A stretch of DNA of 64,000 nucleotides from Gottfriedia acidiceleris (GCF_023115465.1 NZ_CP096034.1:4030001-4094000), one strand, 5' to 3'; shown: positions 15,831-25,254, counted from the first letter of the stretch. Numbers and translations are program-made. Notes: generated by a model from the sequence alone, not told the origin.

Positions 15831-17024
15831 CTATTTCGCTGCCTTCTCATGCTCTTGTTTAAAGAAACTCTTCATTGAATGGAATACATCTGATTTTTGT
15901 TTAAGGATGTAGTAGCGGAATTTTTCGTCGTTAATGTTTTTATATGCGGACATTAGCGTACTGTGTCGATTGTATTGGTTTACTTCTCCGTATCCGAACA
16001 TATTACTCACTTTCATTAATTCTTGAACTAGTTTTACGCAGCGAGCATTATCAGATGTTAAATTATCTCCATCAGAAAAGTGGAATGGATAGATATTATA
16101 TCTTTCAGGAGAATATTTGAATTCAATTACTTCTAAAGCTTTTCGATAAGCAGATGAACAGATCGTTCCTCCGCTTTCTCCTTTTGTGAAGAACTCTTCT
16201 TCTGTAACTACTTTTGCTTCAGTATGGTGTGCGATAAACTCGATATCAACTGATTCATATTTTGTTCGTAAAAATCTTGTCATCCAAAAGAAGAAGCTTC
16301 GTGCCATATACTTTTCCCATAAGCCCATACTTCCGCTCGTATCCATCATTGCGAGTACGACGGCTTTAGATTCTGGTTTTCTAATTTCATTCCATGTACG
16401 GAACTTTAAGTCTTCTGGAGATATCGGATAGAATGATGGAGTACCACGCATAGCGTTACGTTTAAACGCTGACATCATCGTACGTTTTTTATCAATGTTA
16501 CCCATTAAACCGGTTTTTCTAATGTCATTAAATTCAATGTTTTCTACTGTATTTAAATCTTGTTCTTTTCGTTTTAGATCAGGTAATTCTAACTGACTAA
16601 AAAGAGCTTCCTCTAATTCCATTAGTGAAACCTCTGCCTCATAGTAATCTTCGCCTGATTCTTTACCTGCTCCTTGACCTTTACCAGCACCCTTTTGCGG
16701 CTGGCCACCTTGTGAACCATCTCTTGCCACTACATCGCCAACTTTACTGTCTCCAGTACCCTGACCAACGTGTTTATTTTTATCATAGTTGTATCGAATC
16801 TTATACTCATCAAGTGACCGAATTGGAATTTTTACTACATCGCGCCCGTTTGACATGATGATGCTTTCTTCTGTGATCAAATCTGCTAAATTCTTTTTAA
16901 TCGCCTCTTGTACCTTCTCTTGATGGCGCTGTTGGTCGTCGTGTCCTTTACGATGGAGGGTCCAGTCTTCCTGTGAAATGGTAAAATTATGCTTTTGTTC
17001 ATGTTCATTATTTTCATTACTCAT
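15831..17024 (-). CDS. yhbH: Sporulation protein YhbH (DUF444, von Willebrand A-like)
   Basis: This 397-residue protein carries a vWA-like domain with a metal-binding MIDAS motif ([20 protein letters not shown]) and a Gly/Gln-rich low-complexity linker (about residues 85-120). In the family it works with the serine kinase PrkA, whose gene is next but one upstream here; both are made during sporulation in Bacillus. Intact length is expected. GGGAGGGAAAG precedes ATG 17024. Its last codons ([14 protein letters not shown] and TAG) are the part that recurs at 5943-5987 and about 8407-8436. Confidence 0.92.
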   Translation of the reverse strand: MSNENNEHEQKHNFTISQEDWTLHRKGHDDQQRHQEKVQEAIKKNLADLITEESIIMSNGRDVVKIPIRSLDEYKIRYNYDKNKHVGQGTGDSKVGDVVARDGSQGGQPQKGAGKGQGAGKESGEDYYEAEVSLMELEEALFSQLELPDLKRKEQDLNTVENIEFNDIRKTGLMGNIDKKRTMMSAFKRNAMRGTPSFYPISPEDLKFRTWNEIRKPESKAVVLAMMDTSGSMGLWEKYMARSFFFWMTRFLRTKYESVDIEFIAHHTEAKVVTEEEFFTKGESGGTICSSAYRKALEVIEFKYSPERYNIYPFHFSDGDNLTSDNARCVKLVQELMKVSNMFGYGEVNQYNRHSTLMSAYKNINDEKFRYYILKQKSDVFHSMKSFFKQEHEKAAK

Positions 17025-17301
17025 TTTCTTTCCCTCCCTTACTTGTTTGATTTATTTTTAAAAATAAAAAAATCGTCACACAATAATACACAATTGCATA
17101 AACTAATTCGGTAGATGATTTTCTACCCTTTTTTATGGATTACTCTATCATATGCAGAAGGACACAATAATTGACAAAGTTTCTTCTAAATTTTACACCC
17201 ATTTTTTCAGAAAATTGGACGAGTCCTTAAAAATATATATATTTATATAAAAATTCCAATAAACTTTCGCCTTTAACTATATGTAAAAATACTTAAAAAA
17301 G

Positions 17302-17347
17302 AACAAAAAAATAGTGGAAAACTAGTAAAAAAGTTCTCCACTTATTT
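17302..17347 (-). terminator. Terminator of the aldo/keto reductase gene
   Basis: The arms AGTGGAGAACT and AGTTTTCCACT (minus strand) are followed by ATTTTTTT. The rest of 17025-17301 holds only AT-rich promoter-type sequence. Confidence 0.65.
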
Positions 17348-17351
17348 TTAT

Positions 17352-18254
17352 TTAAGGTAAATTATGTCCCATTCCAGCTACGTAAATTCGTAACCATTGT
17401 TCCGCTGACATACTTAACTTAGTAGACTCAACTGCTGCTTTAACACGTTCAATTTTACCAGACCCTACGATTGGCATCATTTTAGCAGGATGAGCTAATA
17501 ACCATGCGTACATTACTTCGTCGATTGAATTTGCGCCAATTTCACTAGAAACCTCTTCAAGCATTGCTCGAACTCGTACAGCTGATTCAGACTGACTAGT
17601 AAAAATTTGTCCGCCTGCTAATGGGGACCAAATCATTGGAGCAATATCTTTTTCAAGTAATAAATCAATTGTTCCTTTTTCAAAATGCTCTAATTGCATT
17701 GGAGAAACTTCAATTTGATTTGTTACTAAAGGCATGTTTAGATATGCTTGTAATGCATTAAATTGAGTTGGTAAAAAATTTGATACCCCAAAGTAGCGTA
17801 CTTTTCCTTCCGAATGAAGTTGATTAAACGCCTCTGCGATTTCCTTTGGATTCATAAAAGGATTTGGTCTATGTATTAAAAGTAAATCGATATAATCTGT
17901 TTGTAGATTTTCCAGAGAATTATTAACACTCATAAGGATATGCTCTTTACTAGTATCATAATGATTCATTTTAAGTTCAGGAAACTTTGCTGACTTTAAC
18001 TTTATTCCACATTTTGTAACGATTTGGATTTTTTCACGAAGCTCCGGTTTTAGCGCTAAAGCCTTTCCAAAAATTTCTTCACAAGTATAGCCACCGTAAA
18101 TATCGGCATGATCGAATGTTGTAATTCCTAACTCAATACATTCTTCTATAAAAGTGACTAATTGTTCTGATGTCATTTTCCATTCAGATAAACGCCATAA
18201 TCCGTGTATAATTTGTGAAAACTCAAGATTTTCAGCTATTTGAATTCTTTTCAT
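17352..18254 (-). CDS. Aldo/keto reductase (YdhF/YcsN-type)
   Basis: This NADPH-dependent oxidoreductase of about 300 residues has a TIM-barrel fold. Catalytic residues of the family are visible: Asp in TFDHADIYGGYTCEEIFGKAL, Tyr in the same segment (ADIYG), Lys in IQIVTKCGIKL and His in YIDLLLIHRPNP. The C-terminal cofactor motif is MMPIVGSGKIERVKAA. I start it at ATG 18254 (MKRIQIAEN), after GATGAGGTAGTGCAG, rather than at MMIMIE 13 codons upstream. The substrate is unknown. It sits between prkA and yhbH, each with its own terminator. Confidence 0.88.
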   Translation of the reverse strand: MKRIQIAENLEFSQIIHGLWRLSEWKMTSEQLVTFIEECIELGITTFDHADIYGGYTCEEIFGKALALKPELREKIQIVTKCGIKLKSAKFPELKMNHYDTSKEHILMSVNNSLENLQTDYIDLLLIHRPNPFMNPKEIAEAFNQLHSEGKVRYFGVSNFLPTQFNALQAYLNMPLVTNQIEVSPMQLEHFEKGTIDLLLEKDIAPMIWSPLAGGQIFTSQSESAVRVRAMLEEVSSEIGANSIDEVMYAWLLAHPAKMMPIVGSGKIERVKAAVESTKLSMSAEQWLRIYVAGMGHNLP

Positions 18255-18321
18255 CTGCACTACCTCATCTTTCTTTTCAATCATTATCATCATTATAAGA
18301 TAAACGTTATTAAATGCAAAA

Positions 18322-18351
18322 GAAAACGGCTATCTAATAGATAGCCGCTTA
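18322..18351 (-). terminator. prkA terminator
   Basis: CGGCTATCTA/TAGATAGCCG hairpin followed on the minus strand by TTTTCTTTTG. Confidence 0.75.
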
Positions 18352-18357
18352 AACAAT

Positions 18358-20253
18358 TTATCGGTTAAGTAATGAGCCTACGTAGCGTAATAATTCATTT
18401 GCTGATGTTGAGTTATAACCATACTCATCAACTAATCTACTGACAACGTCATTGATTTTCTTTAATTGACGCTCATCAGGAGTTTTTGTGGACGTCGTAA
18501 TCTTCACAACATCCTTCAAATCCGAAAAAAGTTTCTTTTGGATTGCTTCTTTTAATCTTTCATGTGAATTGTAATCAAAGCGTTTGCCTTTTCTTGCATA
18601 TGCAGAGATTCTGATTAGTATTTCTTCACGGAATGCTTTCTTTGCATTCTCAGAGATACCAATTTGTTCTTCAATCGAACGCATCAACTTCTCATCTGGA
18701 TTCATCTCTTCACCTGTTAATGGATCGCGAAGCTTATTCTTATTGCAATATGCTTCTACATTATCAAGATAATTATCCATAAGAGTTTTTGCAGACTCTT
18801 CATATGAATAAACAAAAGCTTTTTGAACTTCTTGTTTTGCAATATCATCATATTCTTTTCTTGCAATAGAGATAAAATTCATATAACGCTCACGATCTTC
18901 ATTAGAAATAGATGGATGTTGATCTAAACCATCTTTTAATGAGCGTAATACATCCAATGCATTAATTGATGGAATCTCTTTTCGAATAATTGTAGATGAA
19001 ATACGGTTAATAACATATCGTGGATCAATACCATGCATACCTTCATCTAAATATTCTTTCTTCAGTTCCTCTAAATCAACAGTGTTATAGCCTTCTACCA
19101 TTTCACCATCATATAGACGCATCTTCTTAACTAAATCAATATCTCCTCGTTTTGGTTCTTTTAAACGAGTAAGAATTGTAAACATAGCTGCAACACGTAA
19201 AGTATGTGGAGCAATATGAACATTTGAAACATCACTTTCAGAGATCATTTTTTGATAAATTCTCTCTTCTTCGCTAACTCTTAAATTATAAGGAATTGGC
19301 ATTACGATTATTCGTGAATGAAGTGCTTCATTCTTCTTATTATTAATAAAGGATCTGTACTCTGTTTCATTCGTATGAGCAATGATTAATTCATCCGCAG
19401 AAATCAATGCAAAACGCCCTGCCTTAAAGTTTCCTTCCTGCGTCAGGGATAATAAGTGCCATAAAAACTTTTCATCACATTTTAACATCTCTTGGAATTC
19501 CATCATTCCACGGTTTGCTTTATTCAATTCACCATCAAACCGGTAGGCACGTGGATCTGACTCTGATCCAAATTGAGCAATTGTTGAAAAATCAATACTT
19601 CCTGTTAAATCTGCAATATCTTGAGATTTTGGATCAGACGGGCTAAAAGTACCAATACCAACTCGACGATCCTCTGATAAAAAGATTCTTTCTACGATAA
19701 CATCTTCTATCCTTCCACCAAACTCTTGTTCAAGTCTCATTAAATTTAAAGGTGAAAGATTTCCTTCAATTCGAACTCCATATTCTTTGAAAAAGTCTTC
19801 TCTTAAATGGTTAGGAATTAAATGCAATGGATCTTCATGCATTGGGCAACCTTTAATAGCGTAGATTGCACCTTGATCAGATCTTGAATAATTTTCTAAG
19901 CCTCTCTTTAACATCGTTACCAAAGTAGATTTACCACCACTTACAGGCCCCATTAACAATAAAATACGTTTTTTTACATCTAATCTCTTGGCAGCAGGAT
20001 GGAAATATTCTTCCACGAGTCTCTCTAACGCTTCTTCTAATCCATATAGGTTGTTACTAAAGAAACTGTAGGCTTTTTTACCATTCACTTCTTCAATACC
20101 TGCGTCTTTAATCATATTATAAATTCTAGAATGTGCAGTTTGTGCAACCCATGGTTCCTCTTTTAACATTTCAAGATACTCAGCAAAAGTGCCTTCCCAT
20201 TTCAATCTTTGTTCCATGTCCCGATGCTGCTCAAGTTTCTTTAAAATATCCAT
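18358..20253 (-). CDS. prkA: Serine protein kinase PrkA
   Basis: This is a 631-residue protein, the same length as the B. subtilis protein, with an AAA-type N-terminal domain carrying a Walker A loop (ILLLMGPVSGGKSTLVTML, about residue 100) and a C-terminal kinase-like domain. PrkA phosphorylates serine in target proteins, has also been described as an ATP-dependent protease, and affects sporulation gene expression. The start is ATG 20253 (MDILKKLEQHRDMEQRLKWE), nine bases after AAGGAGG; a longer frame upstream (MRRRRYLS) merely reads through this ribosome binding site. Its partner yhbH lies downstream. Confidence 0.95.
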   Translation of the reverse strand: MDILKKLEQHRDMEQRLKWEGTFAEYLEMLKEEPWVAQTAHSRIYNMIKDAGIEEVNGKKAYSFFSNNLYGLEEALERLVEEYFHPAAKRLDVKKRILLLMGPVSGGKSTLVTMLKRGLENYSRSDQGAIYAIKGCPMHEDPLHLIPNHLREDFFKEYGVRIEGNLSPLNLMRLEQEFGGRIEDVIVERIFLSEDRRVGIGTFSPSDPKSQDIADLTGSIDFSTIAQFGSESDPRAYRFDGELNKANRGMMEFQEMLKCDEKFLWHLLSLTQEGNFKAGRFALISADELIIAHTNETEYRSFINNKKNEALHSRIIVMPIPYNLRVSEEERIYQKMISESDVSNVHIAPHTLRVAAMFTILTRLKEPKRGDIDLVKKMRLYDGEMVEGYNTVDLEELKKEYLDEGMHGIDPRYVINRISSTIIRKEIPSINALDVLRSLKDGLDQHPSISNEDRERYMNFISIARKEYDDIAKQEVQKAFVYSYEESAKTLMDNYLDNVEAYCNKNKLRDPLTGEEMNPDEKLMRSIEEQIGISENAKKAFREEILIRISAYARKGKRFDYNSHERLKEAIQKKLFSDLKDVVKITTSTKTPDERQLKKINDVVSRLVDEYGYNSTSANELLRYVGSLLNR

Positions 20254-20456
20254 GGACAAGTACCTCCTTCTTCTCATCTGTAAGAGAGATTATTAAAGGA
20301 TATGCAAGGATGTCCGTACTCATGCTATATCTTTGAGTAGGAAAATATATTTTATCGAAATTCAATTCTCATAATTTTACTTTCATATTTCTATGTTTTT
20401 TTTGTATAATAAGGTTTAGGGTGTTGGGAATTTTTCAATTGGGAGGATACATACTG

Positions 20457-20552
20457 ATGAGACTAGTATTAATTTTATTAGTTACAGCATCATTCTTAGC
20501 AGCAATTTTCACAGGCGGCTATAATGACAAACCTGGACTGAAAAACAGATAA
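20457..20552 (+). CDS. Very small hydrophobic peptide (31 residues)
   Basis: The reading frame is MRLVLILLVTASFLAAIFTG followed by GYNDKPGLKNR: one membrane segment or signal-like stretch and a short polar tail. A ribosome binding site GGGAGG lies upstream, TATAAT (20404-20409) is a plausible -10, and a strong terminator follows at 20562-20627, so the unit looks transcribed and translated by itself. I do not know a family. It is divergent from prkA and convergent with trmL. Confidence 0.55.
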   Translation: MRLVLILLVTASFLAAIFTGGYNDKPGLKNR

Positions 20553-20561
20553 TATTTTTTA

Positions 20562-20627
20562 AAGGATGCTTCTAAATGCGGATCTTAATTTTATTTAGAC
20601 CGTTCTAATGGAAGCATCTTTTTTTTG
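20562..20627 (+). terminator. Terminator after the 31-residue peptide gene
   Basis: The arms GGATGCTTC and GAAGCATC enclose a long loop and are followed by TTTTTTTTG. Confidence 0.65.
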
Positions 20628-20656
20628 TTTACTCTTTGATAAAATCTTGATTTAAT

Positions 20657-20685
20657 AAAAAAATCACCATTTATATGGTGACTTT
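20657..20685 (-). terminator. trmL terminator
   Basis: TCACCATATAAATGGTGA hairpin followed on the minus strand by TTTTTTTA. Confidence 0.75.
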
Positions 20686-20687
20686 TA

Positions 20688-21182
20688 TTACTTAGAATAA
20701 TCCTTTACCTTTAACAGCTCACGGAAATCTTGCTGACGTAAAGCTTCGTAAATTAAAATTGCTGCTGTATTTGATAAATTTAGAGATCTAATATGATCTG
20801 TCATTGGTATACGTAAACAAGTTTCCATGTTTTTTTCAATCAACTCTTTTGGAAGCCCTGTTGTTTCTCTACCAAATACAAAGAAAATCTCTTCATCTAA
20901 ATTTGTATAATCAAAGTTTGAATATGTTTTTTCTCCAAATTTAGTTATAAAGTAAAATTTCCCATCTTTATATTTATCAAATAAATCGTCCAAAGAATCA
21001 TGATAATGTATGTCAACATGCTCCCAATAATCAAGACCAGCTCTTTTTAACATTTTATCATCAGTTGAAAAACCTAATGGACGGATTAAATGTAAACTTG
21101 TATCTGTTCCTGCACAAGTACGTGCAATATTTCCTGTATTTGCTGGAATTTGTGGTTGATATAATACAACGTGTATTCCCAT
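20688..21182 (-). CDS. trmL: tRNA (cytidine/uridine-34 2'-O)-methyltransferase TrmL
   Basis: This SPOUT-fold methyltransferase of 164 residues methylates the ribose of the wobble base in tRNA-Leu using SAM. Recognisable are [20 protein letters not shown] at the N-terminus, [14 protein letters not shown] and the trefoil-knot segment [20 protein letters not shown] at the C-terminus. I start at ATG 21182 ([10 protein letters not shown]); the GTG three codons upstream belongs to the ribosome binding site GAGGTG. The neighbours yhbB, queG and prkA match the B. subtilis order. queG, next but one, also modifies tRNA. Confidence 0.93.
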   Translation of the reverse strand: MGIHVVLYQPQIPANTGNIARTCAGTDTSLHLIRPLGFSTDDKMLKRAGLDYWEHVDIHYHDSLDDLFDKYKDGKFYFITKFGEKTYSNFDYTNLDEEIFFVFGRETTGLPKELIEKNMETCLRIPMTDHIRSLNLSNTAAILIYEALRQQDFRELLKVKDYSK

Positions 21183-21244
21183 CTTTTTCACCTCTATATT
21201 GTTTCAATGCTTAATATTATACCAAATTCGTAATGAATAAGGTA

Positions 21245-22159
21245 TTATTCCATTGAAGGGTTAGAAAAGTCATCAACGAAGTGAAAAAACTTATACTTAA
21301 TATTCTCCGTAAAAGCAGAAGAATCATAGTATGACCAATATCTTTTACGGCTATTTACAGTATGTGCATTCACTAACGGTTCACCATTTTCATCCTTAGC
21401 AACAACGATCGTACAATGATTCCATACTCCATCACCTTCAAAATCATATACGATAATATCCCCCAATGTAAGATCTTTTGGAGAAGGCACCTCTTCTGCT
21501 TTAATTCCAGTTTTAGAAGCAGGTAAAAATCGTCTTAATGCGTGAGCAACTCTCCAGCTATAACTACTATTCGAATGATTTTTATACCACCACCCTGTCC
21601 CGGGTTTTGGCATTCCAACCATTCGAATACCTCCAGCCCTTAAACATTGAGATATAAAATTAGTACAATCATTTGCATACAATGGATATTCTTTATTATG
21701 GCCATCCCACCAGGTTTCAGCATATTTAACAGCATTAAAACGATTATATCTGTTGTTTCGATCTAAAAATTCATTTTCAACTAAATCATCTACCTCGAGT
21801 TCAAAATTTTCAACTTGATTATCGATTGGGAATGGTATGTCATATAAAATCACACCATTTTCAATCGCGATCTGTCTTTCATGCTGATCCTCTTCAAAAT
21901 ATAAATCAGTTTGCTTTAAAAAATATCGCGTATGGAATGTATAATTTATATAAGTTGCTTCCTGTTCAGTCCAAATATTGTTTACTTCAAGATTTCCATA
22001 TACTTTCACTAATGAGATATTACGCTTATTATATAATTCAACTTTACGCTTGATTGCCTGATATTCTTTTTCTTGAATAGGATGACTTCGATGTCCTTCA
22101 CCAAAATAAAGTTGTAATCGTTCTTTTAAATAACGCTCTAAAAGTTCACGATTAAACAA
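21245..22159 (-). CDS. yhbB: YhbB-like protein with C-terminal amidase_6 domain
   Basis: The C-terminal half is a papain-like amidase_6 domain: YNRFNAVKYAETWWDGHNKE and YANDCTNFISQCLRAGG with the probable catalytic Cys in NDCTNFISQ, and a His in GVWNHCTIVVAKD. The N-terminal half (about 1-140) is a helical/strand domain of unknown role. There is no signal peptide, which is puzzling for a peptidoglycan-type amidase; a sporulation role is possible. The start is probably TTG 22159 (encoding FNRELLERYLKERL next), six bases after AAAGGGGG, not the ATG seven codons upstream. Confidence 0.82.
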   Translation of the reverse strand: MFNRELLERYLKERLQLYFGEGHRSHPIQEKEYQAIKRKVELYNKRNISLVKVYGNLEVNNIWTEQEATYINYTFHTRYFLKQTDLYFEEDQHERQIAIENGVILYDIPFPIDNQVENFELEVDDLVENEFLDRNNRYNRFNAVKYAETWWDGHNKEYPLYANDCTNFISQCLRAGGIRMVGMPKPGTGWWYKNHSNSSYSWRVAHALRRFLPASKTGIKAEEVPSPKDLTLGDIIVYDFEGDGVWNHCTIVVAKDENGEPLVNAHTVNSRKRYWSYYDSSAFTENIKYKFFHFVDDFSNPSME

Positions 22160-22235
22160 GATAATCCCCCTTTTCAACATCTATTCTTATTCTATACGAT
22201 GTTGAAAAATAAGAGATTATACCACTCAATATTGA

Positions 22236-23360
22236 TTACTTTGATAGAACGGCATTAATTTCTTTTAATACAATCTCGTCTTGCTCTTTTTGCAAACAAC
22301 TTTCAATAAATGGTGTACTGTTCTTACCTTCAATCTCAAAAATAGCCCAAATAGCTGTACCTCTAATTACCGGTCTTGCATCTTTTTTCGCTAATTCCTT
22401 TAAATCATCTAATGCCGATTCATCTTTAAAATGTGCTAAAGCAATGATGGCATTTCGCTGAATAGGATTCTTTCCTCTCCATGACCCAGACATTTGGCCA
22501 AACTGAGTTTTAAACTCTCTGTTACTTACCTTTAAAACAGAGCGTAATAAAGGTTTTACGGTTTCTGGATCTGGTTCCATTTCAGTATGATGAGTAAAAT
22601 TAATTCCTTTATTTTTAGGACAAACTGTTTGACATGTATCGCAACCATATATACGATTTCCCAGCTCTTTTCGAAACTCAACAGGAATCATCTCTTTTGA
22701 TTGGGTTAAAAAAGCAATACAATTTTTAGCATTTAATTGACCTGGAGAAACAATCGCACTTGTCGGACAAACTTCAAGGCATTTTGTACACTCTCCACAC
22801 TGCTCTTCAATAGGCGAATCTGGTTCAAAAGGTAATGATGTAATCATTTCCCCTAAATACACATAAGAACCGAATTCTGGCGTAATGATTGAACAATTTT
22901 TGGCACTCCAACCTATACCTGCTCGTTCAGCTACAGCTCGATCTACTAGCTCACCAGTATCGACCATCGACTGAACCTTTGCACTTGGATAATGTAATAA
23001 AATAAATGACTCAAGCTGCAGTAATTTCTTTTTTACAACTACATGGTAATCTTCCCCCCATGAGGCCCTACAAAAAATTCCTCTTGTAGATCCTTTTTTA
23101 CTTTTTGGAGGATTTTTTAGTTTAGATGGATATGCTAGAGCAATTGCAATAATTGAATTAGCTTCTGTCATAATTTTTCTGGCATCTACTCTTCGTTCAA
23201 TACCCTTTGTCTCAAAACCGGATTGATAGTTTAATTCCTGCTGCCTATATAAACGATTTTTTAATGTTAAAAATGGATCAACAGTCGTAAATCCAATCTT
23301 ATCTATTCCAATTTCTTTACTATATGAAATCAATTCTTTTTGAAATTCTTTTATATTCAC
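22236..23360 (-). CDS. queG: Epoxyqueuosine reductase QueG
   Basis: This catalyses the last step of queuosine biosynthesis, reduction of epoxyqueuosine in tRNA, using cobalamin and two [4Fe-4S] clusters. The ferredoxin-like motifs are complete: CGECTKCLEVCP with a further CIAF, and CDTCQTVCPKNKG. A C-terminal HEAT-like part (RNAIIALAHFKDESALDDL...) is as in the long form of the enzyme. The likely start is GTG 23360 (NIKEFQKEL follows), after TTAGGTGA; a GTG three codons upstream lacks a site. It heads the queG-yhbB-trmL series on the minus strand. Confidence 0.92.
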   Translation of the reverse strand: MNIKEFQKELISYSKEIGIDKIGFTTVDPFLTLKNRLYRQQELNYQSGFETKGIERRVDARKIMTEANSIIAIALAYPSKLKNPPKSKKGSTRGIFCRASWGEDYHVVVKKKLLQLESFILLHYPSAKVQSMVDTGELVDRAVAERAGIGWSAKNCSIITPEFGSYVYLGEMITSLPFEPDSPIEEQCGECTKCLEVCPTSAIVSPGQLNAKNCIAFLTQSKEMIPVEFRKELGNRIYGCDTCQTVCPKNKGINFTHHTEMEPDPETVKPLLRSVLKVSNREFKTQFGQMSGSWRGKNPIQRNAIIALAHFKDESALDDLKELAKKDARPVIRGTAIWAIFEIEGKNSTPFIESCLQKEQDEIVLKEINAVLSK

Positions 23361-23469
23361 AAGAATCACCTAACTGCCTGTTAATTTACTTATTATATTT
23401 TCTATTTTAGTCAGAAAATTATTTCTTTATCTAATTATGTCACAAAAGCCCTTAATAATAGACATTTTA

Positions 23470-23625
23470 ATATAAAAAAACGCAATGTATCGTTCTTCGA
23501 ATGAATCAATACACTGCGTTGTTATCAAGTTATAAGTGCTAACTACTAATACAAATGTAATATGTATTTAGTAGGTTTTTAATGAACTTGTAATTAAATT
23601 TATCATAAATATGTCATAAATTCAA
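23470..23625 (-). ncRNA. Candidate small RNA ending in an intrinsic terminator
   Basis: On the minus strand a strong terminator (AACGCAGTGTAT...ATACATTGCGTT then TTTTTTTA, 23475-23522) follows a second hairpin (CTACTAAATACA/TGTATTAGTAG, about 23548-23580) and no gene. TTGAAT and TATGAT-like boxes lie near 23590-23625. It would be a transcript of about 120-150 nt. To the right, 23641-23702 contains a 22-bp sequence (AGAATGACTTATGAAAGGGT..) in two tandem copies. Confidence 0.4.
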
Positions 23626-23883
23626 GAATAAAATCATTTTTTGTCGAAAGGGTTATAGAATGACTTATGAAAGGGTTGAGAATGACTTATGAAAGGGTTG
23701 AGAATAGAAAATATTTATAGTAGATAAAAAATAGCGGATGACGTGGGTAAGAAAAAGATCAATATTCATCATAATTAACTAATTGTAGTGGATATTGAAA
23801 GATTTGTAGAAATTTGAATGAAGGTATTATGAATTTTTCCATAGAATTCTTCTTTATAGGTTAAATATAGGAGGAGAGTAACT

Positions 23884-24180
23884 ATGACAGATCCTTTGGT
23901 AAATGAAGAAAAAAATCCTTTGGTCGAAAGTTTCGAAGGTGTCTGTAGTTTGATTGAAGAAACAAACGACAGGATTGATTTTACACAAGATACTCTTAAG
24001 GAACTTGATCGATACAATAATGAGAAATTAAAAGATGCAAAACAATTTACGATTAAAGTAGCTGCTGCAAGCCTACTAATAGCAACAACAGGCTTAGTAG
24101 TTACTTTAGCAAATAAAAGAAAACCAAAACAATTTGATTGGCTTACTGCTAAGCAAAAACGTAAGTATGTAAAGATGTAA
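23884..24180 (+). CDS. Hypothetical 98-residue protein with one membrane segment
   Basis: The start MTDPLVNEEKNPLVESFEGV leads into an acidic, probably coiled helix (SLIEETNDRIDFTQDTLKELDRYNNEKLKDAKQ), then one hydrophobic segment (VAAASLLIATTGLVVTLANK) and a basic tail KQKRKYVKM. GGAGGAGAG precedes ATG 23884 and a hairpin with CTAAATGTGG/CCACATTTAG arms follows the stop. Family not recognised. Confidence 0.65.
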   Translation: MTDPLVNEEKNPLVESFEGVCSLIEETNDRIDFTQDTLKELDRYNNEKLKDAKQFTIKVAAASLLIATTGLVVTLANKRKPKQFDWLTAKQKRKYVKM

Positions 24181-24189
24181 TGAATAGTA

Positions 24190-24260
24190 TTTCTAAATGT
24201 GGAATAACCACATTTAGAAAGGCAGCGAACATTATGATAGTCGAATAGTCGTTGCCTTTC
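24190..24260 (+). terminator. Two hairpins after the 98-residue gene
   Basis: CTAAATGTGG/CCACATTTAG (about 24192-24219) is followed by a larger GAAAGGCA...TGCCTTTC hairpin with CTTTATG after it. The remaining bases to 24366 show nothing. Confidence 0.5.
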
Positions 24261-24368
24261 TTTATGATGATCGTTATACATAATGAAGACAATTATTAAA
24301 TGCTGGTTGAAGATAAAGAATGTAAAAGCCTATTCTATTCTTTTCTTTACCCTTTTCTTTCTAAACAA

Positions 24369-24402
24369 AAAAAGGATTCTGCATCTCTGCAAAATCCTCT
24401 TC
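24369..24402 (-). terminator. Terminator of the rRNA-tRNA operon
   Basis: On the minus strand AGGATTTTGC/GCAGAATCCT followed by TTTTTTTG lies just beyond the last tRNA gene (tRNA-Leu). Confidence 0.8.
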
Positions 24403-24415
24403 TCAGATTTCAATA

Positions 24416-24498
24416 TAGCGGTGACAGGACTTGAACCTGCACATCCGTGAAGATACCTGATTTTGAGTCAGGCGTGTCTGCCATTCCACCACACCGCC
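24416..24498 (-). tRNA. tRNA-Leu (anticodon CAA)
   Basis: Anticodon loop CTCAAAA on a CCTGA/TCAGG stem; long variable arm and T-loop GTTCAAGTC. CCA is not encoded. Last tRNA of the cluster. Confidence 0.93.
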
Positions 24499-24591
24499 AA
24501 AAAGTTATAAAATAATTATAATATATGAAAGACAAATTGTCCATTCAAATCTGTAATTAAAAACCTCTTACAAAAGTAAGAGGTTTAATGA

Positions 24592-24675
24592 TACCGAGGG
24601 CCGGACTCGAACCGGCACGGGGTCAACCCCCGCAGGATTTTAAGTCCTGTGTGTCTGCCATTCCACCACCCCGGC
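24592..24675 (-). tRNA. tRNA-Leu (anticodon TAA)
   Basis: Anticodon loop CTTAAAA on a CAGGA/TCCTG stem; long variable arm; T-loop GTTCGAGTC. CCA is not encoded. Confidence 0.93.
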
Positions 24676-24689
24676 AGAAGTAAACTAAA

Positions 24690-24760
<71 letters not shown>

Positions 24761-24765
24761 ATATT

Positions 24766-24840
24766 TGGAGCGGAAGACGGGGCTCGAACCCGCGACCCCA
24801 ACCTTGGCAAGGTTGTATTCTACCACTGAACTACTTCCGC
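24766..24840 (-). tRNA. tRNA-Gly (anticodon GCC)
   Basis: Anticodon loop TTGCCAA; acceptor GCGGAAG/CTTCCGC; CCA encoded. Confidence 0.94.
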
Positions 24841-24845
24841 ATAAA

Positions 24846-24920
24846 TGGCTGGGCTACCTGGATTCGAACCAGGGCATGACGGAATCAAAATCCGTTGCCT
24901 TACCGCTTGGCTATAGCCCA
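24846..24920 (-). tRNA. tRNA-Gln (anticodon TTG)
   Basis: Anticodon loop TTTTGAT; acceptor TGGGCTA/TAGCCCA; CCA encoded. Confidence 0.94.
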
Positions 24921-24999
24921 TTAATTAAGAACTTTATATACTATATTCTATTTACTATAAATTATATTACACTCTTTAGTAATCGTTACAATAATTAAA

Positions 25000-25076
25000 T
25001 GGGGCGACCGATGGGAATCGAACCCACGAGTGTCGGAACCACAATCCGATGCGTTAACCACTTCGCCACGACCGCC
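25000..25076 (-). tRNA. tRNA-His (anticodon GTG)
   Basis: Anticodon loop TTGTGGT; the extra 5' G opposite C73 typical of tRNA-His; CCA encoded. Confidence 0.93.
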
Positions 25077-25090
25077 ATTATTGTATTGTT

Positions 25091-25164
25091 TGGCAGGGGC
25101 AGTAGGAATCGAACCCACACCAAAGGTTTTGGAGACCTCTATTCTACCGTTAAACTATGCCCCT
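25091..25164 (-). tRNA. tRNA-Trp (anticodon CCA)
   Basis: Anticodon loop CTCCAAA; acceptor AGGGGCA/TGCCCCT; CCA encoded. Confidence 0.94.
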
Positions 25165-25169
25165 ATAAA

Positions 25170-25254
25170 TGGTGGAGGGGGACGGATTCGAACCGCCGAA
25201 CCCACAGGGAGCGGATTTACAGTCCGCCGCGTTTAGCCACTTCGCTACCCCTCC
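25170..25254 (-). tRNA. tRNA-Tyr (anticodon GTA)
   Basis: Anticodon loop CTGTAAA; long variable arm; acceptor GGAGGGG/CCCCTCC; CCA encoded. Confidence 0.94.

Noticed and set aside
23775-24281. 168-codon minus-strand frame
   Set aside because: It is antisense to the 98-residue gene, which has the better ribosome binding site and terminator.
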